Below, piece after piece: positions 37,438-49,078 of a stretch of DNA of 64,000 nucleotides. A program made the position numbers and the translations under genes. The stretch comes from Viscum album (lineage: Eukaryota > Streptophyta > Magnoliopsida > Santalales > Viscaceae). The notes under the pieces are model-generated. The model saw only the letters and a program-made list of their open reading frames with translations. It was not told where the DNA came from and searched no databases. Numbering within the stretch: position 1 is the first letter of the stretch; the number at the start of each line of letters is the position of its first letter. The DNA lies in the NCBI GenBank assembly GCA_963277665.1, contig OY728165.1, positions 1,153,106,050 to 1,153,170,049 of the forward strand, in the 5' to 3' direction.

Positions 37438-38262
37438 ATAAAATTTGAAAAGAAGAGAACAACATGAACACTGAACTTTGGCATCTGTGTCTAAATGATG
37501 TCGAAGTGATTTCTAGGGATTGATACTCCTATCAACTCTAACGTTTCGTGCAGAAAGTTTGAACATCTTGTTCAAAGTTTTCCTTCTGCAGAATTGCTTT
37601 GTGAGACTCTGATTCTTACTGTGTACAATCGAGGGCTTCCAGGGATAGGAAGACAGAGGTTATAACACCTTGAAGTTGAGGGCTTCCTTCCGGAGGAAGA
37701 CAAAGGTGTACACTACTTGATAGTTGAGGACTTGTGGGTATTGCAATACAAACTCTGATCTTCATATCGAGGGATTACCCTATTGTGGGTAAGACAAACT
37801 TTAATGAAATTATAAATCAAGGGACCTTTATCAAAAGTTATTTGATACCTTTCTCTTTGGGATAAAAGTATTATTAATTGATACTTGTTTTGTTACATGT
37901 TTTTCCACTGCATCTGTATTGTTATAGAAAGTATAACAAGGAATTACATCCTTACTCTTGTTCTCTGATTTAATTTAGATTCAATATGCATTAAGTTAGA
38001 ATCATAGTTGGTGTTAACTTAATTTATGTTTCATTTCTGGAATCGCTTTTATGGAATTTATCATGTGATCAGAACTTATAGAGGTCTTCTGAATTATCTT
38101 GTTTAACATTGTTAAACTTAACCATCTTTAAAAGTTCCAAAGGAATTTTTAAAAAGGTACAATTCACCCCCAACCCCTCTTGTATCTGAGAATATCTTCC
38201 TTATTTCGATCCTAAGTTTGGTATTATAGAGTATATCAAACTCATACATACCATCCTAACAA

Positions 38263-38319
38263 TTGGTGTCAGAACAAGTAAACTCATACCTTGTACCAAT
38301 TTAACAATTGGTATCAGAG
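38263..38319 (+). promoter_or_regulatory. Duplicated primer binding site of the copia element
   Basis: TTGGTGTCAGAA (38263-38274) abuts the LTR end, and TTGGTATCAGAG (38308-38319) is an exact plant tRNA-iMet site 45 bases later. Both follow AAACTCATAC plus a TAACA-type segment, so a block of about 42-45 bases across the LTR/primer junction was tandemly duplicated. Confidence 0.7.
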
Positions 38320-38540
38320 GATTTTTTTAAATCTGAATTAATCTCACAATTAAATTGAGAAGAGAATTCTTGGAATTAAATTATCAGATTCACAATTCCT
38401 TATTCATATTTTCGGAATCTATTTTTCATATTAAAATAGTTTAGATTTACTTTTTCATAGAGATATATTTACTCGATATTTTCTTTCTTAGAATATTTTT
38501 CCTTGTTTACAATCTTTTTCTACTAACAAGTGTTTGTGGA

Positions 38541-39400
38541 ATGAATTTTAATAAAGATGACATGAATCAATGTTGGATCCATAGACAATCTCAATTCTAC
38601 CAGACCTCGTATCATTGATGGTAATGATTTCGAATATTAGAGAGATCGTATGAAGACTTTCATTATCAACACTGGGGTTGAAAACTTTGTTATGCTTACC
38701 GGTGGATACAAAATTCCCAATAATGAAGTAAGTACCTTTACAAATCATGAAAAGCATGAATATTAACTCAATTATAAGGTACACAATACTCTACGTTATA
38801 CAATGACTAGAAATATATATAGTGAAATTTCATATTTTGAAGCAACTAATTCTATATGGATGATTCTAGAAGATACTCACTTTTGATCTTCTAAAGTAAT
38901 TGAGACCAGGAGACCCATTCTTAGAGATGAATATCATTGTTTTAGTTTTCCTTATGGTGAACCCATATGAAAAGTACAACAAAGATTCATGACTATTGTG
39001 AATAGTTTACAGTCAATAGGTGAAAAATGATTGGATGACGAAGCCCTAAGTTAAAAAATCATCGACATCATGCCAAATGAGTTGGAATCTAAAAAGGCGA
39101 AAATTGATGAGAATAGAAAGGTTACTCATATTACCCTTGATGAGATATTTTGAACTCTTCTTCAGCATGAGACTAGAATTAAGAGAGATGTTGATATTGT
39201 GAAGAATAATAATGGGAATGGAATTGTAGCTTTTACTACTATATCCAATCATATGAAATCCAAGACTCTTGATAGTGTTACTAGATCCACATCTAGGAAA
39301 GTAGTTATCCATTCTGAATATAGTGGAAGTGAATCATCAGAAAATGAATTAGAAAATCTTTCTCAAAGGATGAACAAGATAGCTGGATAGAGGAACTTTT
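38541..39400 (+). pseudogene. gag N-terminal region of the copia element
   Basis: The frame reads RPRIIDGNDFEY, a stop where a tryptophan is usual, then RDRMKTFIINTG near 38650, and further on LRYTMTRNIYSEISYFEATN (near 38797), QRFMTIVNSLQSIGE and the segment around 39199-39390. This is the copia-type gag (UBN2-like) architecture. Many stops break it (for example TAG near 38639 and TGA near 39151). ATG 38541 is a plausible start but a frame change is needed to reach the gag core. Confidence 0.7.
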
Positions 39401-40460
39401 AATCTAGATATAAGAAGAAGGAAAAGAAAGACCAGAATGATTCTGAAGTTACATGCTAGGAATGCAAGATAGTTGGAAACATAAGGCATGACTGCCCTAT
39501 TCTCAGGAGAAAAGAAAGAAAGGAAAGGCATTATGAGAAAAATAGAATGAAGTATTACAAGTCTAATGATAGGAATGTGAAGAAATCTAATGACACATGG
39601 AGTGATAGTGGTTGTGGTTTTTCATATAAATCTTCCGATTATGAATCTTCTAGAAAAATAATCTTGGTCATTCATCCAGGCTACCTATTAATAATCATTG
39701 CTTATGGATAAGGTACACAATACTGAATCAACAACCAATGTTTCTCTAATTTCTAATGATAGTAAATATTATAACTCTTTGGATAAAGAATCATCTTATG
39801 ATGAAGTTAATACATTACCTACCTATGAATAAGTTTCTAGGTTTTTCAATCGCCTTGAGAATGAGAATTTAATACTCATGAGAAAAATTGATATGTAAAA
39901 TTATAGGAATACTATTCTTAATAAGGAAATATCAGATCTGTATAACGATTATGGTAAGAAAAATGATGATTTAGAAAGTATTGCAAAAAATCTTGAGGGT
40001 GTAAGTTCTGAGAAGAATACACATTCTAAAAATATAGAAAAGATAATTTATATGAAAAGTGTTTTCGAGCCTAGATCTAGTTCAAATGTTTTTGAAGACA
40101 AGAACTTAGTTATATAACTCAAATCAAAAATATTTTCCTTGAAGAAGTGTTTGTCAAACATTAACCAAGGTAAGGAAACCTTTGATAATATTTATTCAAA
40201 AATCCGACCATGAAGGAATACTTACAGTTTTGGTTATACTGGTTCTAACCCAACTTTTAGTAAAAATTACATTGTTCTTCAAAGTGCCCCATTCTACACT
40301 AACTGTCAATGTGGTGGTCACTAGGCAAAAAATTGTCCTCTAATCAAAACCCAATCTTTATGATATCATAATTCTTATTTTTCAAAGAAGATATGGGTTC
40401 CCAAAACTTTACATTTTGAGATTCTGGACCCAAGAAAGTCAGGATATAGAAATCCAATAA
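39401..40460 (+). pseudogene. gag C-terminal region with zinc-knuckle remnants
   Basis: A C-x2-C...C segment near 39451 (C, stop, ECKIVGNIRHDC) is a CCHC knuckle in which histidine is replaced by asparagine. A second cysteine/histidine cluster (CQCGGH, stop, AKNC) lies near 40307. Between them the frame is lysine-, serine- and glutamate-rich and asparagine-rich with several stops. A second knuckle far from the first is often seen in Sirevirus-type Gag. The coding sense is weak in places. Confidence 0.6.
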
Positions 40461-40498
40461 TTTTCATATTTTTTGGAAAATAGGGAAGGTACCAACAA

Positions 40499-40880
40499 CA
40501 ATACATGGTACATGGATAGTGGATGTTCCCGAAATTTAACTAGTAGAAAAACTATTTTGAAAACATTATTTAGACGAAAGGATGAAAAGTAACTTTTAGA
40601 GATAATGCTCCGGGAGAAATTATTGGTATATTTAACATCATTCTTCTTGGAAAAAACATTGATTTCAAATGTTTTATTTGTTAAGGGTCTTAAGAACAAC
40701 CTCATCAGTATAATCCAATTATGTGATGAAATATACCTTGTGAATTTTAGGAATGATATGTTTTCAGTACACTATTCCAAGGAAGTGATTATTCTTTCTT
40801 CCCATAGGGAAATAATGTTTACACACAAAACATATAAGACCTTAGGATACAAAACTCTCCTTTCCTTAGTGAAATGGTAG
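40499..40880 (+). pseudogene. Aspartic protease of the copia element
   Basis: The segment reading TWYMDSGCSRNLTSR holds the active-site motif DSGCS at 40515-40529, in the WY-DSG-CSxxxT form typical of copia proteases. Then, after frameshifts, an open piece (40605-40880) includes SNVLFVKGLKNNLISI, the conserved VLyvpgLk-NLiSi segment that leads to integrase. The enzyme would process the polyprotein. Confidence 0.8.
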
Positions 40881-42030
40881 ATCATTCTTGGTTTTTTCAT
40901 AGAAGGTTTGGACATTGTAACCTTGAAAAATATGGAAACTTTCTAAGAAGAGACTAGATAAGGATCTATCAGAACATAGATTTGATTCTTCAAAAGTCTC
41001 TGAACCTTTTCAATATGTAATGAATCACAAATCATGTTTTTATCCATTGGTGATGTCTCAACCACGAATGCATTACAACTAGTGCATATATATCATTTTG
41101 GTCAAACACAAACTAGAAGCATTTGGGGAAAATATTATGTATTTTTCTTGGTTGATGATAACACTATATTTACCTAGGTCTATTTTCTACCATGGAATTC
41201 TAATGATTTTTATTATCTCAAGAGTTTTAGATCCCATGTTAATACTGAGAAAAGCCTTCCATTGAGAACTATTCATTGTGATCATGGAGGAGAATTACAA
41301 AATTCTGATTTTGAAAATTTTCATAGTAAGAAAGGCCTTACTCATAACTTTTCAGCACCTAGAACACCTCAATAGAATGGTGTTGTTGAAAGAAGTAATA
41401 TAAATCTTCAATAGATAACTAGAACCATGTTGAGTGAGTATTATGTTGCTAAAAAATTTTGTGCTGAAGCTCTAAGTACTTCTTGTTATACTATATATCG
41501 AGTTTTGATGAGACCTTTTCATAATAAAATTCCACTTGAGTTATGGAATGGTAGAAAACCTAGAAATTCTTAGTTAAAGGTTTTTGTTTGCAAGGTATTC
41601 ATTTTAAATACTAAAGATAATCTTCATAAATTCGCACCAAAATATGATGATGGAATTTTCCTTGGCTACTCCACAAATTCTAAGTCTTATAGAATTTAAA
41701 AAAACATTTACTATTGAGGAGATAGTGCATGTGAAATGTGATGAAACTAATCCATTGGTTTTTTAAACAACCCCAACCTACATCCTCAGAAATGTTTTCA
41801 AAAAATTATAATCAACCTATGATAGAAGATCCTTGTGATAAGGAAAATTTTCAAGATGTTTCTCCTGAAACATTTATCCTTGAATATTTCCTACCCTATG
41901 TAGATAAATAGGTTTTACAAAACACAAATAAGTCATTTCTAAAGAATTATCCTAGTTATAGTATTATTGGTGGTGTCAATCAACCCGTATGGACTAGAAG
42001 TTCCTTAATAAATGAAGTAGAGCATCTAGC
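40881..42030 (+). pseudogene. Integrase of the copia element
   Basis: The GAG-pre-integrase motif FHRRFGHCN occurs near 40897. The catalytic triad is visible: Asp in FLVDDNT (41154), Asp in TIHCDHGGEL (41280), and Glu in VVERSN (41388), with 35 residues between the last two. Downstream, LELWNGRKPRN and the GIFLGYSTNSKSYRI segment are typical of copia integrase C-termini. Several stops (for example in PQxNGVVER) and frameshifts make it a pseudogene. In the element it would have inserted the DNA copy into the host genome. Confidence 0.8.
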
Positions 42031-43000
42031 ATTCATTTCCCAATTGGAACAAAAAAGCACCGATGAAGCTTTAGGTGAGGATGATTGGATAAAAGCCATG
42101 CAAGATGAAATAAATTTAATCGAAAGGAATAATTTCTAGACCTTGGTTGAAAGAACTATGGAAACTTCTTTAATTGGAGTAAAATTGGTCTTTATAAATA
42201 TGTGTGATGAAAATGGAAACATTTTTAGAAATAAAGTTATATTAGTTGCTTAAGGATATAATCAAAAAGAAGGAATAGATTATAATGAAACCTCTTCTCC
42301 AGTATCCGGAGTTGAATCTATTCATATTTTATATTCCTTTGCAGCATTCTTCATTTTCAAACATTTTCAAATGGATGTAAAATGTTATTTCCTAAATGGT
42401 TATGCTCAAGAGGATGTTTTTCTTGAACAAACTCCTGCATTTGAAGATAAAAAACATCCTAATCATGTTTTAGACATACCAAAGCTTTGTATGGCCTTAA
42501 AAAAGACCCTAATGCATTGTATGACAGACTGAGAAAATTTTTACTTCAAAATAACTATATTAACGGAAATACAAATCCAAACCTTTTTATAAAGAATGAT
42601 AAGAAATTTTTTTGATTGTTCAAATTTATGTTGATGATATTATACTTTGTTCAACTCTGCAATATTTAACTGATTCCTTTGTCTATCTAATGAAATCTGA
42701 ATTTGAAATGAGTATGATGGGTGAGTTACCATTTTTCCTTGGTTTTCAAATTTCCCAAAAACCAGAAGGAATCTACATATCCCAACATAAGTATATTAAA
42801 TATCTTCATAAAAATTATGGATATGAAAACACTATGAGTATAGGTACTCAAATCGGTACCTCAAACACACTTGACCTTGATGAAGCTTGGAAACAAGTTG
42901 ATCAAACATATTTTGGAGGAATGATAGGAAGTCTACATTACATATTAGCTAGTCGTCTAGTCATATTGTTTTCAGTATGCTTATGTGCATGATTTCAATC
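42031..43000 (+). pseudogene. Reverse transcriptase of the copia element
   Basis: The pieces in order are WIKAMQDEINLIERNNF near 42087, the KVILVA segment with a stop, YNETSSPVSGVESI near 42282, FQMDVKCYFLNGY near 42367 (first catalytic Asp), a frameshift near 42475, and IYVDDIILCST with YVDD at 42627-42638. The open piece 42612-42992 continues with LPFFLGFQISQKPEGIYISQ. All are canonical for copia RT. Stops and at least two frameshifts are present. Confidence 0.85.
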
Positions 43001-43062
43001 CAATCATAAGCAATCTATTTTAAAGGTAGTGAAAATAATTTTTTCGCTACTTAAAGGGAACC

Positions 43063-43545
43063 ATGGATTTAGGTCTATTTTATACTTCCAGAAATGATTT
43101 GGATTTAAAGAGATTTTTAGATGTTGAATTTGGTGGAAATAGAATTGATAGAATGTGTACATCCAGAACATGTCAATTCCGAGGAGATTCATTAGTTTCT
43201 TGGTCTCACAAGAAGCAACACTCAGTATCACTCTCCACTGATAAAGCAGAATATGTAGCAGTTAGAAGTTGTTGTGCTCAAGTGTTGTGGATGCAACACA
43301 GAATAAAAAAATATGGATTTAGTTTTACTAAGACTCAAATTTTGGGTGATAATAAAAGTGTCATTTCCCATAGTGAAAAACCTGCACATCACTCTCTTGC
43401 AAAGCACATAGATATTAGGCATCAATTTGTTCTGTATCAAACACAAAAAGGAGATATCATTCTTCAATTCATCGAAACACAAGACCAACATGCTGATATA
43501 TTTAGAAAATCATTACCCTCCGATAAATTTGAATATTTTAAATAA
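43063..43545 (+). pseudogene. RNase H of the copia element, end of pol
   Basis: An uninterrupted 160-codon piece reads SRTCQFRGDSLVSWSHKKQH, LSTDKAEYVAVRSCCAQVLW, LGDNKSVISHSEKPAHHSLAKHIDIRHQFV and ADIFRKSLPSDKFEYF before its natural stop at 43543. This is the copia RNase H and its conserved tail. It is the best preserved part of the element, but it is cut off from the RT by stops and a frame change near 43000. Confidence 0.85.
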
Positions 43546-43679
43546 AAGTTAGGAATGATAAACATAAGGTAATATTACTCTATTCACTTCCTATTGAATC
43601 AATCTCTTTACATTAATAAACTCATTTTCATAGGTGGAGTACATCTGTTGTTTAAGAGTTTCAAAATTTTCTTAATAAT

Positions 43680-44040
43680 ATTTTCATTTATATTTTTTCA
43701 AATTTTTAGTAATAAAATTTTCATTGTTTATTTTTGAAATTTTCGTAATGGGAATTTTCATATTGGAAATTTTTGTAATGGAAATTTTCATAAACGGAAT
43801 TTTTATAATGGAAATTTTCATACTATAAATTTTCATAGTAGATTTTCTCACAATTAAAATTTTCATAATGGGAGTGTTCATATTCATAATTTTTGTAATC
43901 ATGTTTTTTTCTCAATCATTTTACAATAAAACTTTTAGATCTTCAGTTTTTCTTAGTGGGTTTTTCTTAGTGAGTTTTTGGTAGTGAATTTTATGTTGTG
44001 AGTTTTTTGTAGTGAGTCACTTCGTAGTCAAATTTTCTTC
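43680..44040. repeat. Tandem repeat of GGAAATTTTCATAAT-like units between pol and the downstream region
   Basis: From about 43690 to 43910, units of about 14-15 bases (for example AATGGAAATTTTCATA) repeat with drift. Bases 43940-44030 have a second series with TTAGTGAGTTTTT-type units. The minus strand stays open over 43684-43902 and reads as a repeated MKIS/MKIP peptide, which I take as a by-product of the repeats. Confidence 0.7.
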
Positions 44041-44459
44041 AAAAATAATATCACCTATTATAAATAAACATACTATCCAAACTGAAAGGTATGATTACCT
44101 TACTTAAATTTTCGTAATCATTTTTATATGCAGGTACTTTATTTTGTAATTTAATTTTTTGGATTCTTTTTTTTCTTAAATACAATTTTTTTTCTTAGAA
44201 ACCGAAAATATCAGATTTAAGATTTCCTTGTGGGTATGTTTTCAACCGTCAGATCCGATTGGAGAGTTTTTGAACTGATAGATTGGTTTTAGATGATGAA
44301 AGGTCACCTCCATCGCCTATATAATAGGGACCCCCTATGGTGTCCCACATCAGTTTCCAAGCTCTATCATCTCGAAGCTCTGCCTCATTTATTAATCCTA
44401 TTTTGAATCTCTAAATGTTCTTCCAGTCCGAATATCTATAGAAACCTCTTCTCATGAAA

Positions 44460-46870
44460 TTTCTACCATGAAGAAAATCGCAAAATGGATTGTATACGGG
44501 GATGGGTTGGTGCATACAAACTTTTTCAAGTACGAATCTATCATTTCTATGAAAATCAAGTAAAATGGATGGGAAGATGTCTTTATATCTAAGCCAGGTG
44601 TTCAAGACTCTGTGTATCTGGATTTATTCATAGATTTTTATGTGTTAATGTGCTTATTTAAGTATGATGATAGAGAAATATTTTCAATCAAGTCTTACGA
44701 AAAAAAACTACAAACTTTCTTATACCAAGGAAACCAGCTTGGTGGGATTATTATATGAAGGGGTGGAACAATTTTTCACCCACAAACTCCCAGATGTTCA
44801 AGGTAGTTTCGTTAAGGTCAAGGACATGCAATGTCTTGTTCTTTCTGATGTCAAGACAGTGAATATTTCTTATCTATCTTCTAACAACCAGATCCTTCAG
44901 TTATGGGTACAAGGATTTTTAGTTCCATGAAAAGGTGAAAATGATACCCTCAAGAAGATTGACATATATTTCATAGATTTCCTGGTAAATATATGGAAAA
45001 TCCATTTGATGGGGCATGTTCTTGTTACAGTTCAGAACATTAAGAATAAAGATTTAAGAGCCCAATTTATCATGTATCCTTCCTTTCTTTCAGTGTTGAT
45101 AGTTTGGTGACATGAATCCTTCATAATCCCATGTAGCTCAAAGTTTAGTAATTTCAAAGTTATTTTTGTTTGTGATGACAACCTGAAAAGAACTAATATG
45201 GGCTATTATAAGGAAACACGAGAGTTCTACGATCTCCTGAGGATGAGGAAGGAGCTAATTTGAAAAATATTGAGAATGATAAACCCTCTAAGAAGGCCAG
45301 TAAGAAAAGAAATCAATAAGAAGTGTAGGAAACAGACAAAACCCCCAATGATAAGTAACCCCAATCCGTACCTCCCAAACCGAAGAAACAGAAAACATAT
45401 CCAGATGAGGTAGTAGCAAAATGGATGGAAAATTAGGAAATGAAGAAGGAAAGGGAGACACAGTTCATCTTAGACCCTGCTGAAGCTATGTCTTTAATGG
45501 AGAAGACTGCTGAGTATCTTGAGAAGATGGAAGAAGTGAAGAAGATGATGACGAAAATTTCTGGGGCTGAAGTTGTACAATCTCTTTTCAAAGCCACATA
45601 ACTAGCTTCTGAGAGTATTCTAGTGCCAGAATCGTTTCTAGTCGATCCATTACCTGAGACTCAAGGGAATAATTTCTTGATTCCTGAAAAATCCAATGAA
45701 AAATAAGTTGTTGAAGAAGTGTAAGAGGATAAATAAGAAGTAGAAGAAGTGGAAGAAGAAGAAGTAGAAGAAGAATGTGATGAAATAGATTATATGATTA
45801 TGCAAGTGGAAGAATAACAAGATAAAGAAAAATCCATCAGAGAAATTACCGCACCAAACATCTCAGGATGAGTCCTCGATGCTTGTCACTCATGGAAAGT
45901 ATGAAGAGAAAGATGGAAAGAAATATGAAGAAAAGGAATAAGAATAATTAAATTAATTATCTATGGAAGAATGTTAGGGAAAGAACTTTATTGAGGAAGG
46001 GGAGGAAAATGAAAAAATAGATGAAGATAGAGTTGTTCAATTATCTAAAAGTGAGAATAAATATCTTGATGAGCAAGAAATACTAAAGATAGATAAGGGT
46101 AAGAAAGTGATTGTTGACACTCAAAGAAAATATATAGTGAAGTGGAAGGATGTATTAGGAACTTCAAAAACGAATTTTGTTGATCATGAAAAGCCATTTT
46201 CACCATGTAATGTCTCAGATTCAGAGACAACTTCACTTGGTCATGATTTTGTCGAGATAACGTCAAAGAAGATTGTAGGTTCCATTCCGAATTTTACAAA
46301 CATAGATTCTAGATGTCAGATTCTCCAACACACTCTTAATAAGAAGTTGGATTCAGTGTCCATGGTGATGGACAAGTGTGTGAAGATAGAATCAGATTTT
46401 AAAACTTTTCTTATTGGATATGAAGCTCATAGGAAGTCCTGCAAGAAAATGACCAGTTTGTCAAAGAAGATCATCCAAAATATGGAAGAGCGTGATGAAT
46501 TTCTAGAGTATGTAAAGGGGGCTTTTGATACTAAGGATTCCATGATAAAGGATCATACAAACAGTTTTTAGGAAAAGTTGAACCTAGAGAAAAATTATCG
46601 AAATCAACAAGTAAGTGATATGAATTGGAATCTTAACTATATTTCTCAAACTAGAAAGTGGAAAGATATCTCATGATTGAGATCGAAGAGAATCTTGTAA
46701 AGAAGGATGAAGTTCATAAGACTCAGTATGAGGCTATGAAGGCTCATGATGACAGGATTAAAGCCTTAGAAAAGTAAGCTGAGGAGGGCAAAAAAGAGAT
46801 AAGGAATCTAAAAACCCTTTTAATGAAGATAATACCCAAGGTAAAAGACGACAAATAGACCAATTTGATC
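44460..46870 (+). pseudogene. Decayed downstream coding region, Sirevirus env-like position
   Basis: Open pieces at 44664-44930 (88 codons, LVGLLYEGVEQFFTHKLPDV) and 46107-46571 (154 codons), with shorter ones between, are interrupted by stops. Bases 45390-45800 encode a run very rich in Glu and Lys (LMEKTAEYLEKMEEVKKMM and an E/V-rich stretch), and 46330-46860 is Lys/Asp/Glu-rich with heptad-like spacing, suggesting coiled coil. No signal peptide or membrane segment could be identified with confidence. Sireviruses often carry an extra frame here called envelope-like; calling it that is an inference from position and composition, since I recognise no envelope motif. Confidence 0.5.
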
Positions 46871-47082
46871 TTTTGTGGTATTTTTTCCTTGTACTAATAT
46901 TTATAATCATATTGAAATTATCGATTCTTGTCTTTTTTTTATGTCTTTAATAATATTTCAGGTACCATATTTCATTTCCATTCCCTCAAACTCTTTTTGA
47001 AAATCACAAATGGGGGAAGGAAAAAGAATTCTAATGAAGAGAAGAAAAAATGATTTATAAGTATAGAAGAAGTATCCCTAAG

Positions 47083-47308
47083 TAAGAGGGAGTTTATCTA
47101 AGGGGGAGTGATCATTATGAAGATTTATTCATTCCAGAAATATATAATATGATCCTTAGTGTTTTGAAGCCTAAGGGGGAGTTAGTCGTATTCACCATTG
47201 ACGATGAACAAAGGGAGATAAGATTTATTTCAATGTCTGGAAAATATTTTTCTATGTCCTTACATTATTTTACATAATCATGTTTGTGATTTCCAAAAAG
47301 GGGGATAT
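47083..47308 (+). promoter_or_regulatory. Multiple polypurine tracts before the copia 3' LTR
   Basis: TAAGAGGGAG (47083), TAAGGGGGAGTG (47099), CTAAGGGGGAG (47171), AAAGGGAGATA (47210) and the LTR-adjacent AAAAAGGGGGATAT (47295-47308) form five related purine boxes within 230 bases. Only the last touches the LTR. Repeated polypurine boxes are a known Sirevirus trait. Confidence 0.75.
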
Positions 47309-49078
47309 TGTTGATTCAATAAAGATTTCCTTATGACTTTTCCCTTCCTTCATTTTTTAGAAAATCACAAACACCTTATCTTAAAGGAAATCTAGTTTTA
47401 CCATATATATTACTTCTTTATAGAAAATTTCATTACCCAATGAAATCTACATTTATCTAGATTTCATTGCTCAAAATATAATTTTTCTTAAGTATAAATA
47501 TCGAATTCATATATAAATCCTCATAGTCGTATAACACCTAGATATCAAGAATCCTGTTTTAGGATATGAATTCTTGTTACGATCTATTATGATGATCAAA
47601 TCTAAATTCTGATTACAAACATGTATAATGTTCTAACTACGATTTTTGAGGATGAATTCTGATTACGAATTTTCATTAAGAATTCTGATGAAGAATTCTG
47701 ATTACGAATTCTCATCAAAAATTCTGATGATGAATTCCTATTACGAGTTCTCATTAAAAATTCTGATGAAGAATTCTGACTGTGAATTCTCATTATGAAT
47801 TCGGATGATGAATTATGATTACGAATTCTCATTACGAATTCTGATGGTGAATTCTGATTTCCAATTCCCATTACGAATTTTGACGATGAATTATGATTAC
47901 GAATTCTCATTACGAATTCTGATTATGAATTTAAATTATGAATTCTCATTATGAATTCTAATATATAAATTATGATTATGAATCCACATTATAAATTCCA
48001 TAGAAAAATTGAATCTAAATATCATAGTACTATGGACTCCGAATTCATTTTTACCTAGACTCTGAACATTCATTTTCGCCATTCCAAATATCATTTTTTG
48101 GTTATTCTATCACATGTTCTATTATAAAACAATGTCGTGCTTTCAGTTATTAATTAACCGGTGTTGGAGTTACATGTGTACAGGTCCCTCTGAAATTCAA
48201 GGAAGAATTCAACCATTGGAGGAGGGATCCGACCATTGGAGCATTGCCTATAAATATGAGCTCATTTGAAACGAAGATAACAACTTGGACACTGAACATT
48301 GACATCTATGTCTACATGTTGTTTATGTGATTTCTAGAGAGAGACTCTTATCAACTCTCAAGCTTCGTGCAGAATGTTTGAATAGCTTGTTCAAACATTT
48401 CCTTGTTCAGACATTCTTTGTGTCACTCCGAATGTTGTTGTGTACAATTGATGGATTTCGGGGATAGGAAGATAGAGGTCCCAACACCTTGAAGTTTGTG
48501 GCTTCCTTGCTGAGGAAGACAGATGTGACGACTACCTGATAGTTGAGGGCTTGCACGAATAGATTGACAAACTCTGATCTTTGTATTGAGGGATTGACCT
48601 AGTGTGGGTAAGACAAACAATCATGAAAATATAAATCAAGGGACCATTCTCCAATGATGTTGGACACCCTTCTCTTTGGGTTAACAAACATATTACTTGT
48701 TACTTGTTTTGTTACCAGTTTTTCCACTGTATCTGTATTGTTATGTAAAGTATAACTATCCTGTACATCCTTACTCTTGTAATTTGATTTAGATTAAATT
48801 TTATTGGCATTAAGGTATAATCATTATTGGTATTAACTTTAGTTAGGTTTCATTTCTGGATTAACTTTTCTATAATTTACAAGTAATTAGAACGTATAGA
48901 GGTCTTGTGATTTATCTTGTTTAACCTTGTTAAACATAACCATATTTAGAATTTCCAAAAGAATTTTTAGAAAGGTAAAATTCACCCTCCCCCCTCTTGA
49001 ATCTGATAATCACATTCTTATTTTGATACTACTTTTGTTATTATAGAGTATATCATACTCAGACATACCATCCTAAAA
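47309..49078 (+). repeat. 3' LTR of the copia element (1770 bp)
   Basis: It begins TGTTGATTCAATAAAGATTT after the polypurine tract and ends ACATACCATCCTAAAA, where the 5' LTR has CTAACA, so the terminal CA is mutated. It carries the GAATTC 13-mer array at about 47600-47960, paired ACCATTGGAG motifs and a TATA box at 48249. Divergence from the 5' LTR is clear, with many substitutions and indels. Confidence 0.85.
47600..47960 (+). repeat. 13-bp/39-bp tandem repeat with GAATTC cores in the 3' LTR
   Basis: This is the counterpart of the array at 36790-37170, made of GAATTCTGATTAC, GAATTCTCATTA(C/A/G) and GAATTCTGATGA(A/T) 13-mers. The minus strand is open over 47602-47910 and reads as an NSSSEF-type repeat. 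Its presence in both LTRs shows that the array was part of the element before insertion. Confidence 0.9.

Larger units (their letters stand above)
36502..38261 (+). repeat. 5' LTR of the copia element (1760 bp)
   Basis: It begins TGTTATGTCAAAAAGGATTT and ends ACATACCATCCTAACA. Its U3 part holds a 13-bp tandem repeat (about 36790-37170), then two GACAGTTGGAG copies about 20 bases apart (near 37389 and 37409), then a TATA box at 37428. The 3' LTR repeats all three in the same order with considerable divergence. The short frame at 36454-36669 crosses the LTR start and is not a gene. Confidence 0.85.
36502..49078 (+). mobile_element. Ty1/copia retrotransposon, Sirevirus-like, with a long region between pol and the 3' LTR (12.6 kb)
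   Basis: Two LTRs (36502-38261 and 47309-49078), an initiator tRNA-Met primer site, copia-order gag-protease-integrase-RT-RNase H, about 3.7 kb between RNase H and the 3' LTR with charged, coiled-coil-like coding remnants, and several AAGGGGGAG boxes before the 3' LTR. These last two traits are known hallmarks of Sireviruses. All coding parts are broken by stops and frameshifts. The exact GTGTT target duplication shows that it inserted into a long gypsy LTR. Confidence 0.85.

Noticed and set aside
47600..47960. CRISPR-like array
   Set aside because: Units are 13 bp and contiguous without unique spacers, and they sit in a plant retrotransposon LTR.
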